Assembly: GCF_021556395.1 (NCBI RefSeq)
Contig: NZ_JAKGCS010000005.1
Span: 158,636 to 222,635 of the forward strand
DNA from: Acuticoccus kalidii
GTDB lineage: Bacteria > Pseudomonadota > Alphaproteobacteria > Rhizobiales > Amorphaceae
Length of the DNA: 64,000 nt
Direction of reading: 5' to 3'
The translations under genes and the position numbers were made by a program. Under the pieces are notes generated by a model that did no database searches, was not told the origin of the DNA, and saw only the letters and a program-made list of their open reading frames with translations. Below are positions 26,929 through 35,037 of this stretch, one piece after another; position 1 is the stretch's first letter; each line of letters opens with the position of its first letter.

Positions 26929-27423
26929 ATGACCCTTACCCTCACTCTCACAGTCAACGGAGAGCGTCGCGAGGTTCCCCTCGACGATGCGCGCCCGACC
27001 CTCCTCGATGTCTTGCGTGAGCGGATCGGGCTCACCGGGACGAAGAAAGGGTGCGACCGGGGGCAATGCGGCGCGTGTACCGTCCTCGTCGACGGCCGCC
27101 GCATGAACGCCTGCCTCACCCTTGCCATGAGCGTCGACGGCGCCGAGATCACCACGATCGAGGGCCTCGCCGAGAACGGCGCGCTTCACCCGGTCCAGGC
27201 CGCCTTCGTCGAGAACGACGCTTTCCAGTGCGGCTTTTGCACGCCGGGTCAGATCATGAGCGCCGTCGGCCTCATCGCGGAAGGCGAAGCGGGTGACGAT
27301 CCCGAGCGCATCCGGGAGGGCATGAGCGGCAATCTGTGCCGCTGCGCTGCCTATCCGGGCATCGCCAAGGCCGTGGCGGACGCCCAGAAGCGCCTCGCCG
27401 ACAACGAACGGAAAAGCGCATGA
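26929..27423 (+). CDS. Molybdenum hydroxylase 2Fe-2S subunit (PaoA/CoxS type)
   Basis: Small iron-sulfur subunit of 164 residues. The first plant-type [2Fe-2S] cluster is held by Cys42, Cys47, Cys50 and Cys62; the second by Cys101, Cys104, Cys137 and Cys139. It passes electrons from the molybdenum centre to FAD in the partner subunits. Unlike E. coli PaoA it has no Tat signal, so the complex should be cytoplasmic. Strong GGAGGGA before the ATG. It is first in a three-gene operon with 4- and 8-base overlaps. Confidence 0.93.
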   Translation: MTLTLTLTVNGERREVPLDDARPTLLDVLRERIGLTGTKKGCDRGQCGACTVLVDGRRMNACLTLAMSVDGAEITTIEGLAENGALHPVQAAFVENDAFQCGFCTPGQIMSAVGLIAEGEAGDDPERIREGMSGNLCRCAAYPGIAKAVADAQKRLADNERKSA

Positions 27424-28490
27424 ACCTGTTCGATTATGTTCGCCCGACCTCCGTCGCCGAAGCGGTGACGGCCGCCGCGTCGGCGGATGCGGCCTATCTC
27501 GCCGGCGGCACCAATCTTCTCGATCTGATGAAGGGCGGCGTGCGCCACCCGGGCCGCCTCGTCGACATCACGAAGTTGCCGGGGCTCGACGCGGTGGAGA
27601 CGCTGGCGGACGGGTCGATCCGCATCGGCGCTCTCGTCAAGAACGCCGACCTTGCGCGCGATCCCACGCTTCTCGCCGCCGCCCCCGCGGTCGCCGAAGC
27701 GCTCCTGTCCGGCGCGTCGGCGCAGCTTCGCAATGCCGCCTCGGTCGGCGGCAATGTCATGCAGCGCACGCGCTGCGCCTATTTTTATGATCCCGAAAGC
27801 GCCTGCAATCGCCGCGAGCCGGGTTCCGGCTGTGACGCGCGCGGCGGGGACACGCGCGGCCAGGCCATTCTCGGCTGGAGCGATGCCTGCATCGCGACCC
27901 ATCCGTCGGATTTTTGCGTGCCGCTCGCCGCGCTCGATGCGGTGGTGGAGGTGGCCGGCGTCGACGGAAGCCGCGACCTCGCGTTCGACGCGCTGCACAA
28001 CCTGCCCGGTGACGACCCGTCCGATGAGACGGCGCTTCGCCCCGGCGAGCTGATCACGGCGATCCGGCTGCCTGCCGAGGTTCGCCGTTTTGCTCCGAAT
28101 GCGCGCTATCTGAAGGTCCGCGAGCGCACATCCTACGCCTTCGCGCTCGTCTCCGCCGCCGCGGCGCTCGATATCGCGGACGGCGTCGTGTCGGAGGCGC
28201 GCCTCACGCTCGGCGCGGTCGCCGCCAAGCCGTGGCGCGCGCACGCTGCGGAGACGGCGCTCGTCGGCCGGCCCGTGACCGCCGAGACCGCCCGCGAAGC
28301 CGCCGAGGCGGCGCTCGCGGACGCCCGTCCCTCCGGCGACAACGCGGACAAGATCGTCCTCGCGACGCGCGTCCTTGCCCGCGCCATCACCCTTGCCGCG
28401 GCCGGGACGCCGGAGCGGATGCCGGCGCTTCCCGGCTCCGTCTTCGCCGCCGTTCCCGCCCAGACCGCCACAGGTGCCATCCATGGCTGA
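27420..28490 (+). CDS. Molybdenum hydroxylase FAD subunit with extra Fe-S motif (PaoB type)
   Basis: FAD-binding subunit of 356 residues with the AGGTNLLDLMK flavin motif near residue 28, NAASVGGNVMQRTRC, and a C-terminal CO-dehydrogenase flavoprotein domain. A cysteine-rich insertion (Cys119, Cys129, Cys138, and Cys157) matches the [4Fe-4S]-carrying loop of PaoB/YagS rather than CoxM, so the enzyme belongs to the PaoABC-like aldehyde oxidoreductase branch. Start ATG overlaps the stop of the Fe-S subunit (ATGA) and its stop overlaps the next gene by 8 bases. Confidence 0.92.
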   Translation: MNLFDYVRPTSVAEAVTAAASADAAYLAGGTNLLDLMKGGVRHPGRLVDITKLPGLDAVETLADGSIRIGALVKNADLARDPTLLAAAPAVAEALLSGASAQLRNAASVGGNVMQRTRCAYFYDPESACNRREPGSGCDARGGDTRGQAILGWSDACIATHPSDFCVPLAALDAVVEVAGVDGSRDLAFDALHNLPGDDPSDETALRPGELITAIRLPAEVRRFAPNARYLKVRERTSYAFALVSAAAALDIADGVVSEARLTLGAVAAKPWRAHAAETALVGRPVTAETAREAAEAALADARPSGDNADKIVLATRVLARAITLAAAGTPERMPALPGSVFAAVPAQTATGAIHG

Positions 28491-30735
28491 AACCCTGCAA
28501 TTTCCGACGGGCCACGTCCGGCTGGGCTCGAACGCCGGACAGCCGATCACACGCCGTGACGGCGCGCTGAAGGTGACCGGCGCCGCGACCTACGCGGCGG
28601 ACAATCGGCCGGACGGGCTTCTCTATGCCGTCTATGCCGCGAGCTCGATCGCCCGCGGGCGCGTCACGCATCTCGACGTCGCGGCAGCCAAGGCCCATCC
28701 CGGCGTCGTCGAGGTCATGACGACGGCGAACCGGCCGCCGCTCGCCCGCGACCCGGACGCGAAGGTGCACATGTTCTCCTGGAGGCTCGAAGCCCTTCAG
28801 GACGACAGGGTGCGCTACGCCGGTCAGCCGGTCGCGGTGGTGATCGCCTCGACGCTGGAGGCCGCCACCGAAGGCGCCCGCCTTCTCGCGCCGCGCTATG
28901 AAAGCGAGGCCCCGCGCACCGGGCTCGACGACGGCGAAGCGTTCGCGCCGGAGGCCGTCGGCGTCGGTGCGCCGCCGTCCTTCGACAAAGGCGATGTCGA
29001 GGCGGGGCTCGAAGCGGCCGCCCACCGCGTCGAGACGCAGTATGAGACACCGGCGCAGTATCATAACGCGTTGGAGCCGCACGCGATCGTCGCCGCTTGG
29101 GAGGGCGATCATCTCACCGTCGACGTGCCGAACCAGGCGATCGCGATCGCGCGCAACGATTTCGCCTCTTTCTTCGGAATACCGCCCGAAAATGTGACGC
29201 TGCGCAGCCCCTTTATCGGGGGCGGCTTCGGCTCCAAGGCGATCCTCAACGGACCGCAGATCCTGTGCATTCTCGCCGCGCGGATGACGGGGCAGCCGGT
29301 CAAGCTGGTGCTGACGCGGCAGCAGATGTTCGGCCCCGTCGGCCATCGCGGCGCGACGCGGCAGGCGCTGCGGATCGGCACCGACGCGGACGGTCGGCTC
29401 ACCGCTCTCGAGCACCGCGCGAGCGCCATGACCTCGCGTTTCGACGATTTCCTCGAGCCCGCCGCCAACGCCTCGCAGAACATCTATGCGACGCCGGCGA
29501 TGCGGCAAATCCACACCGGGGTCAGGGCCGATATCGGAACGCCCGGCCCGATGCGCGCGCCCGGTGAGGCCTCCGGCTCGGCCGCGCTCGAATGCGCGAT
29601 GGACGAGGCGGCGGAGGCGCTCGGCATCGATCCGCTCGAGTTCCGCCTCATCAACTATGCCGAGACGGATCCGGCGAGCGGCAAGCCCTTCTCCTCCAAG
29701 GCGCTCCGCCAATGTTATGCGGAAGGGGCGAAGCGGTTCGGCTGGGCCGGCCGGCCACTCGCGCCGCGTCAGATGCGGGACGATGCGGGGCATCTCGTCG
29801 GCTGGGGCGTCGGAACGGCGATGTTCCCCGCGCCGATGTTCCAGGCGAAGGCACGCGCCGTCGTCCGCGAGGACGGGTCCGGCCTCGTGGAAATCTCCGC
29901 CGTCGAGATGGGGCAGGGCGCGTTGACGGCGCTTGCGCAGATCGCTGCCGACGGTCTCGGGATCGATCAGGACCGGCTGGAGTTCCGGGCCGGCAATTCC
30001 GAGCTTCCCGATGGCGGGGTCGCGGGTGGCTCGGGCCATACGGCGACGGCCGGCAGCGCGATCTTCGCCGCCGGCAGCGATGCGATCCGCAAGCTCGCCG
30101 ACATCGCGACCGAGGACGAGGCCTCGCCCCTCTTCGGGGCCGGCAATGCGGGCGTCGTCGCGCGGGGCGGCCGCCTCTACCGGGCCGACGACGAAACGCG
30201 CAGCGCCTCCTATTCCGACATCATGGCCCGCGCCGGTCTCGCCGAAATCGAGGGGGAGGGCACCGGGGCGCGCAATCCGGCCAACGCGGAGGACTATGCA
30301 ATGTTCTCCCACGGTGCGGTGTTCGCCGAGGTGAAGGTCGACCCGGAGCTTTGCCAGATCCGGGTGAGCCGGCTCGTCGGCGCGTTCGCGGCGGGGCGGA
30401 TCATCAACCCGCGCCTCGCCGAGAGCCAGCTCACCGGCGGCATGATCTGGGGGATCGGCTTTGCCCTTCATGAGGAGACGGTGCTCGACCCGCGCACCGG
30501 GCGGCCGGTGAATGGCGATTTCGCCGGCTACCACATTCCGGTGAACGCCGATGCGCCCTCCGTCGAGGCGTTGCTCGTCGGCGAGGACGATCCGTATGTG
30601 AACGCGCTCGGCGTCAAGGGTGTCGGCGAAATCGGGATCACCGGGACGGTCGGAGCGATCGCCAACGCGGTCCGGCACGCGACGGGCGTGCGCGTCGGCC
30701 GCTTCCCGATCCATATCGGCGCCTTGCTCGGCTAG
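28483..30735 (+). CDS. Molybdenum hydroxylase large catalytic subunit (PaoC type)
   Basis: Molybdopterin-binding subunit of 750 residues. Landmarks are the N-terminal RRDGALKVTGAATYAAD, SPFIGGGFGSKA, PGPMRAPGEASG, EMGQGALTALAQIAADGLG and, near the end, VKGVGEIGITG, whose Glu716 is the catalytic base of the xanthine oxidase family. The enzyme hydroxylates aldehydes or N-heterocycles using water. The arrangement of three overlapping genes and the [4Fe-4S] loop in the middle subunit match PaoABC. A strong terminator follows 31 bases after the stop. No xdhC/paoD-type cofactor maturation gene is seen in the operon, so maturation must come from elsewhere. Confidence 0.94.
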   Translation: MAETLQFPTGHVRLGSNAGQPITRRDGALKVTGAATYAADNRPDGLLYAVYAASSIARGRVTHLDVAAAKAHPGVVEVMTTANRPPLARDPDAKVHMFSWRLEALQDDRVRYAGQPVAVVIASTLEAATEGARLLAPRYESEAPRTGLDDGEAFAPEAVGVGAPPSFDKGDVEAGLEAAAHRVETQYETPAQYHNALEPHAIVAAWEGDHLTVDVPNQAIAIARNDFASFFGIPPENVTLRSPFIGGGFGSKAILNGPQILCILAARMTGQPVKLVLTRQQMFGPVGHRGATRQALRIGTDADGRLTALEHRASAMTSRFDDFLEPAANASQNIYATPAMRQIHTGVRADIGTPGPMRAPGEASGSAALECAMDEAAEALGIDPLEFRLINYAETDPASGKPFSSKALRQCYAEGAKRFGWAGRPLAPRQMRDDAGHLVGWGVGTAMFPAPMFQAKARAVVREDGSGLVEISAVEMGQGALTALAQIAADGLGIDQDRLEFRAGNSELPDGGVAGGSGHTATAGSAIFAAGSDAIRKLADIATEDEASPLFGAGNAGVVARGGRLYRADDETRSASYSDIMARAGLAEIEGEGTGARNPANAEDYAMFSHGAVFAEVKVDPELCQIRVSRLVGAFAAGRIINPRLAESQLTGGMIWGIGFALHEETVLDPRTGRPVNGDFAGYHIPVNADAPSVEALLVGEDDPYVNALGVKGVGEIGITGTVGAIANAVRHATGVRVGRFPIHIGALLG

Positions 30736-30765
30736 CGATCGATCCGCGCATTAGACTGCGATGCG

Positions 30766-30799
30766 AGGCCGGCGGCAGCGATGCCGCCGGCCTTTTTTT
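30766..30799 (+). terminator. Intrinsic terminator of the molybdenum hydroxylase operon
   Basis: Perfect 12-bp GC-rich stem (AGGCCGGCGGCA and its complement) closed by a GNRA-type GCGA tetraloop and followed by a run of T. It is the only textbook Rho-independent terminator I see in the window and separates the hydroxylase operon from the Rrf2 gene. Confidence 0.93.
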
Positions 30800-30853
30800 G
30801 TCCGCGAGACGTGGGCGGCGCGTCCCCGAACCGAAAGAAAATGCGGGCGGGCG

Positions 30854-30897
30854 TTGACTTGCGCCGTTTCACGTAACATCTATTGTTACATGAAACG
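30854..30897 (+). promoter_or_regulatory. Rrf2 promoter with a long palindrome covering the start codon
   Basis: -35-like TTGACT at 30854-30859 and possible -10 TCTATT at 30879-30884. Overlapping the -10 and the start codon is a near-perfect palindrome, arms GTTTCACGTAACA (30866-30878) and TGTTACATGAAAC (30884-30896), one mismatch, 5-base spacer. Autorepression by the Rrf2 product is likely. There is no ribosome binding site before the ATG at 30890, so the message may be leaderless. Confidence 0.75.
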
Positions 30898-31333
30898 CGA
30901 CAGCCGCCTCTCCATGGTCCTCCACGCTCTGATGCACATGGCCGAGCACGACCATCCGATGACGTCGGATGCGCTCGCCAAGTGCCTGTCCACCAACCCC
31001 GTCGTCGTGCGGCGCACGATGGGGCTATTGCGCGAGAAGGGTCTCGTGCGCTCCGAGCGCGGCCACGCCGGCGGGTGGACCATCGCCGCCGACCTTTCGA
31101 CGATCACTCTGCGCGAACTCCACGAAGCGCTCGGCGAACCCGAGATCTTCGCGATCGGGCACCGGCACGAGGCGCCCGACTGCCTCGTCGAGCAGTCGGT
31201 GAATGCCGCGCTCGACGGGGCGTTCGCCGAGGCGGAGGCGGTCATCTTGAAGCGTCTCGACGAGATCAGCCTCGCCGACCTCGCGACCGATTTTGCGCGG
31301 CGGCACAGCGCGAGGCGAGCCAAAAAGGACTAA
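30890..31333 (+). CDS. Rrf2-family transcription regulator
   Basis: Regulator of 147 residues beginning MKRDSRLSMVLHALMHMAEHD, the usual start of this Rrf2 subgroup, which fixes the start codon although no ribosome binding site is present. The winged helix covers residues 20-75 (LSTNPVVVRRTMGLLREKGLVRSERGHAGGW). The three clustered cysteines of IscR/NsrR are absent; only single Cys residues remain, so it probably does not bind an Fe-S cluster. It is followed after three bases by a thioredoxin-reductase-like flavoprotein, a conserved pair in proteobacteria. A long palindrome over its start codon suggests autoregulation. Confidence 0.9.
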   Translation: MKRDSRLSMVLHALMHMAEHDHPMTSDALAKCLSTNPVVVRRTMGLLREKGLVRSERGHAGGWTIAADLSTITLRELHEALGEPEIFAIGHRHEAPDCLVEQSVNAALDGAFAEAEAVILKRLDEISLADLATDFARRHSARRAKKD

Positions 31334-31336
31334 ACG

Positions 31337-32221
31337 ATGCACGACGTCATTATCGTCGGGGGCAGCTACGCCGGAATGGCCGCCGCCCTCCAGCTTCTGC
31401 GCGCCTATAAGGCGGTGCTCATCATCGACGCCGGCGAGCGGCGGAACCGCTTTGCCGCCCACGCGCACGGCTTTCTCGGCGAAGACGGAACCGATCCCGG
31501 GGAAATCGCGCGCAAGGCCCGCCGCCAGCTCGAAGCGTACCCGAACCTCGATTGGGTCGATGGCCGGGCGACCGAGGTCGCGGGCACGAAGGACGCCTTC
31601 ACGGTGACGGCCGCCGGCAAGACCTTCAGCGGCCGCCGCCTCCTCTTCGCGACCGGCGTTCACGACGCGCTGCCGCCGGTGAAGGGCCTGTCCGAGCGAT
31701 GGGGCGTCAGCGTCTATCACTGTCCCTATTGCCACGGCTACGAGCTCGGCCGCGGCGCGATCGGCGTGATCGGGGCGAACCCGATGTCGGGCCATCAGGC
31801 GGAAGTGGTGTCGGAATGGGGGCCGACCACCTTGTTCACCAACGCCGTCGTGCCGATCGAGACCGAACAACGGGGTGCCCTCGAGGCCCGCGGGGTGACG
31901 ATCGAAGAGACGCCGATCGCAACCCTCGTCGATCATGCGGGGGTCTTGCTGACGGACGGGAGGCGGCTCGATTTCGCCGGCCTCTTCACCGCCCCACGCA
32001 ACAGTCCCGCCTCACCGCTCGCCGAGACGCTCGGCTGCGCGCTCGAGGAGACGGGGTTCGGCCTTCATGTGCGCACGGACAGCGGGAAGCGGACGACGGT
32101 GCCCGGCGTCTTCGCATGTGGCGACACCGCGCGGGTGCCGCATTCGATCAGCCTTGCAGTGGCGGACGGCGCGTGGGCGGGGGCGCAGATCCACTTCTCG
32201 CTGATCCATCCCGACACATGA
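31337..32221 (+). CDS. Thioredoxin-reductase-like NAD(P)/FAD oxidoreductase
   Basis: Flavoprotein of 294 residues. FAD motif DVIIVGGSYAGMAAA at the N-terminus, redox-active pair CPYC (Cys129, Cys132) in the middle, and C-terminal FACGDTARVPHSISLAVADG that binds FAD. It resembles low-molecular-weight thioredoxin reductases, but the NADPH-binding motif is altered (GVIGANPMSGHQAE), so its donor and partner may differ from TrxB. Co-transcribed with the Rrf2 regulator. Likely role in thiol or electrophile stress; not proven. Confidence 0.88.
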   Translation: MHDVIIVGGSYAGMAAALQLLRAYKAVLIIDAGERRNRFAAHAHGFLGEDGTDPGEIARKARRQLEAYPNLDWVDGRATEVAGTKDAFTVTAAGKTFSGRRLLFATGVHDALPPVKGLSERWGVSVYHCPYCHGYELGRGAIGVIGANPMSGHQAEVVSEWGPTTLFTNAVVPIETEQRGALEARGVTIEETPIATLVDHAGVLLTDGRRLDFAGLFTAPRNSPASPLAETLGCALEETGFGLHVRTDSGKRTTVPGVFACGDTARVPHSISLAVADGAWAGAQIHFSLIHPDT

Positions 32222-32227
32222 TCGCCG

Positions 32228-32247
32228 CCCCCGCCTCCGTGCGGGGG
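32228..32247. terminator. Hairpin between convergent genes
   Basis: Perfect 7-bp inverted repeat CCCCCGC / GCGGGGG with a 6-base loop, seven bases after the flavoprotein stop and 23 bases from the end of the convergent aminotransferase. No T-tract. Probably a shared transcript-end hairpin. Confidence 0.4.
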
Positions 32248-32269
32248 ATGGGGCGGGGACCTGCGGGGG

Positions 32270-33223
32270 TCAGGCCGGTTTCAGGGCCGCGCCATAGTCG
32301 ACGGGCGTCGCGTGCCAACCCTTGGCGCGCTTGTCCCAGAAGGCGTCCTTGAGGCGCATCGAGATGGGGCCGGGGCGGTCGTTGCCGAGAATCCGGCCGT
32401 CGATGCGGGAGACGGGCATGATCCCGCCCGCCGTCGTCGCGGTGAAGATCTCGTCCGCCTCGCGCAGCTCCGCGGCCGGAACCGCCCGCACCTCGCACCT
32501 GATGCCGAGATCGGCGCACAGCTCGATCACCGACAGGCGCGTCATGCCGTCGAGCCCGCCACGGATCGGCGTCGCGACGACACCGTCGGTGATCGAAAAG
32601 ACGTTGAAGCCCGGCCCCTCGGTGACGTTGCCGTCACCGTCGAGGAGGACGGCGGTGTCGGCGCCCTTGTCCGCCGCCTCGAAGAGGCCGGCGGTGAGGT
32701 CACCCCAATGGAAATTCTTGACGCGCGGCTCGAACGATTCAGGCGGAATGCGCAACGTCTTCGCGATGATGAGATGCTTGCCGCGCTCCATCTGCTCGGG
32801 CGAAGCGATCGAGATCCAGGGGACCGCGTAGCACGAGAGATAGTTGCGCGCGTTCATCGGATGACGGGCCGTGCCGGGCTTCGGCACGCCGCGAAGGCAG
32901 TCCATCGCGACATAGGCCGAGGTGAGGCCGGCGGTCGCGACGAGGGTGTTGAGGATCGCCCGGATCTCCTCGTCGGTCTCGGGCGGCGACAGGCGCAGCG
33001 CGTCCATCGAGGCGCGGAAGCGGGCGATATGATCGTCGAGGCGGAAGAAGCTGCCCTCCCACACGCCGACGACGTCATAGGTCACATCGGAGCGCCGATA
33101 GCCGAAATCGGTGACGGGAATGCGCGCCTCGCCGACCGGCATGAACTCGCCGTCGAGATAGGCCGCACCCGCTTCATAGCCCGCGAGGGCGGCCGGGGCG
33201 GCGGCGGTGTCGAGCGTCGTCAT
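32270..33223 (-). CDS. Class IV PLP aminotransferase (BCAT/D-amino-acid transaminase-like)
   Basis: Fold-type IV PLP enzyme of 317 residues. Landmarks: RIPVTDFGYRRSDVTYDVVGVWEGSFFRLDDHI near the N-terminus, the PLP lysine in RVKNFHWGD, NVTEGPGFNVFSI and TAGGIMPVSRIDGR. This family includes branched-chain transaminases, D-alanine transaminase, and 4-amino-4-deoxychorismate lyase. The ATG overlaps the stop of the second HyuB gene (ATGA), so it is the last gene of the hyuA-hyuB-hyuB operon, suggesting that the ring-opening product is an amino acid or amine that is transaminated (inference). Confidence 0.9.
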   Translation of the reverse strand: MTTLDTAAAPAALAGYEAGAAYLDGEFMPVGEARIPVTDFGYRRSDVTYDVVGVWEGSFFRLDDHIARFRASMDALRLSPPETDEEIRAILNTLVATAGLTSAYVAMDCLRGVPKPGTARHPMNARNYLSCYAVPWISIASPEQMERGKHLIIAKTLRIPPESFEPRVKNFHWGDLTAGLFEAADKGADTAVLLDGDGNVTEGPGFNVFSITDGVVATPIRGGLDGMTRLSVIELCADLGIRCEVRAVPAAELREADEIFTATTAGGIMPVSRIDGRILGNDRPGPISMRLKDAFWDKRAKGWHATPVDYGAALKPA

Positions 33224-35037
33224 GGCTGGGCCTCGGCGCGCAGGGCGGCGGTGGCGCGCGCGTCGATCATCGGCAGGCCGGCCGCGTCGGGTGTGATCGC
33301 GACGCGGTAGACGGCGCGTGCCCGTTCGGCCGTCACGAGGCCGGCGGCGACATCGGCGAGGACACGCGCCGTCTCGCGCGTCTCCGGCGGGCCGTAACCG
33401 CCGCCGCCGCACGAATAGGAGATCACCGTCTCGCCGGGGGAGAGCTTCACCGCATGGCAGGCGGGCAGCGTCTCGAGCGTACCGTCGGCGCGCCTCTTAT
33501 ATTGGTCGGCGAGCGCACCGGGGCCGCCACCGGCCGCGCCCGCCGCCGGGTTCACGGTGCCGTCCGAGGTGTAGATCAACGTCATCTCGCAGCCGTCGAT
33601 CGGGCCGAACTCGGCTTCCATCGCAGGCGCGCCGCGGAAGGCGCCGGGCCCCTCGCTGTCGGCGACGAGATGGCGGCCGTTGACGAAGAGCGGGTGGTGC
33701 AGCTCGTCCACCTCGACGCTGTCCTGCCGGCAAAGGCCGGCATTGCCGGTGTGGATCAGCGTCAGGAAACCGTCGGTCGTCGGCGTGCCGGGGCCGCCGG
33801 TGATGCCGAGAAAGATCTGGTTGACGAACGCCTCGCCGGTCTCGGGATGCTTGCCGGAGATGACGCCCATGGCGGGCGGCATGATCGGCCCGCCTTCGCC
33901 CATACCGAAGCCCGGCGCGATCTCCGCGATGCCGCGCTGGACGGGGTTCGACACGCGGTCGGCAAGGTTCGTCGTCGCGACCGAACAGGAGGCCGGATGG
34001 CGCGGTATCCCGACGGCGCAATTTTCGCGCAACTTGATGTCGATGCGCCGGAAGCTGCCGGAATTGACCGGCACCGAATGGTCTTTGATCGCGTTGTAGA
34101 TGCCGATCATCGCCGCCGTGCTCGCGGTGCCCTCGGTGAGGTTGAGGCCGCAGGGCTGGCAATCGACATTGTCGGTGAGGTCGACCTCGATGCGCGCCGC
34201 CTCGGCGTCGACCTTGATCGTGACGTTGACCGGGATCCCGTCCGGGACGCCCGGAAACGGATCATGGCCGGAGTGGACGGTGGTCGACCCGGTCGACAGG
34301 CGCTTGATCGCCTGGACCATCTTTTCCTCGGAATAGTCGAACCAGCTTTCCGCATAATCCTCGAGCGCGTCCCAGCCGAATTCCTCGCCGAGCGTCAGAA
34401 GCTCTCGCTCGCCGATGCGCACGGCCGCCAGCGTCGCGAGATAGTCGCCCCACCACTGCTCCGACACGCGGATGCGCGCGCGGCACATGCGGATGAGATC
34501 CTGATTGTCCCGGTAGCCGGACTGGATCTTGGCGGCGGAGAAGATCAGCGCGCCCTCTTCGTAGACGTCCGAGGCGTCGCCCATGTAGGTCGTCGGCTTG
34601 GAGTTGCCGCAGTCGGCCTGGTGGGCTTTCGCGAGGACGAAGAAGCGCGGGGTGCCGCCTTCGTCCACCACCGGCACGATGAGGCAGTGATCGGCGGCGT
34701 GCGAGTTGCCCTCATAGGGGCTGTTGTGGATGTAGCAGTCACCCGCCTTCAGCGTCTTGTGGTGCCGGCGGACGGCCTCGCACATGAGGTCCGGCCCCAG
34801 AAGGGTGTGGATCGGCAGGCTCTCGGCCGTCGCGAGGAGGCGGCAATCGGCCGTCAGCACCACGCACGAGAAGTCGTGCGCGGTGTTGAGGACGCCGGAG
34901 CGCGCGGTGCGGAAGAGCGTGTTCTGCATCTTCCGCGCGATGCCCTCCATCCGGTTCGAGAGCAGCGCCATCTTGACGCCGCTCGACCCGGTCGCGGGCT
35001 CCAGGGTCGGCTTGGCGACGGTCTGGATGTTCATCAT
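33220..35037 (-). CDS. hyuB: Hydantoinase B/oxoprolinase-family subunit (HyuB paralog 2)
   Basis: HyuB-family protein of 605 residues. Landmarks are RKMQNTLFRTARSGVLNTAHDFSCVV, HNSPYEGNSHAADH, HQADCGN, RHPASCSVATTNLADRVSN, PGFGMGEGGPIMPP and the C-terminal SYSCGGGGYGPPETR. In this superfamily HyuA and HyuB subunits form ATP-dependent hydantoinases, 5-oxoprolinases, caprolactamases or carboxylases. It has exactly the same length as the upstream HyuB gene and is very similar along its whole length, so the pair arose by tandem duplication. The start overlaps the stop of the upstream copy (ATGATGA). Substrate unknown. Confidence 0.93.
   Translation of the reverse strand: MMNIQTVAKPTLEPATGSSGVKMALLSNRMEGIARKMQNTLFRTARSGVLNTAHDFSCVVLTADCRLLATAESLPIHTLLGPDLMCEAVRRHHKTLKAGDCYIHNSPYEGNSHAADHCLIVPVVDEGGTPRFFVLAKAHQADCGNSKPTTYMGDASDVYEEGALIFSAAKIQSGYRDNQDLIRMCRARIRVSEQWWGDYLATLAAVRIGERELLTLGEEFGWDALEDYAESWFDYSEEKMVQAIKRLSTGSTTVHSGHDPFPGVPDGIPVNVTIKVDAEAARIEVDLTDNVDCQPCGLNLTEGTASTAAMIGIYNAIKDHSVPVNSGSFRRIDIKLRENCAVGIPRHPASCSVATTNLADRVSNPVQRGIAEIAPGFGMGEGGPIMPPAMGVISGKHPETGEAFVNQIFLGITGGPGTPTTDGFLTLIHTGNAGLCRQDSVEVDELHHPLFVNGRHLVADSEGPGAFRGAPAMEAEFGPIDGCEMTLIYTSDGTVNPAAGAAGGGPGALADQYKRRADGTLETLPACHAVKLSPGETVISYSCGGGGYGPPETRETARVLADVAAGLVTAERARAVYRVAITPDAAGLPMIDARATAALRAEAQP

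Noticed and set aside
28387..30714. 775-codon minus-strand frame opposite the molybdenum hydroxylase large subunit
   Set aside because: Antisense shadow of a well-supported enzyme gene; composition is arginine/histidine-rich without domain motifs.
30890..31333. Fe-S-sensing Rrf2 regulator (IscR or NsrR)
   Set aside because: The three conserved cysteines of the cluster-binding loop are missing.
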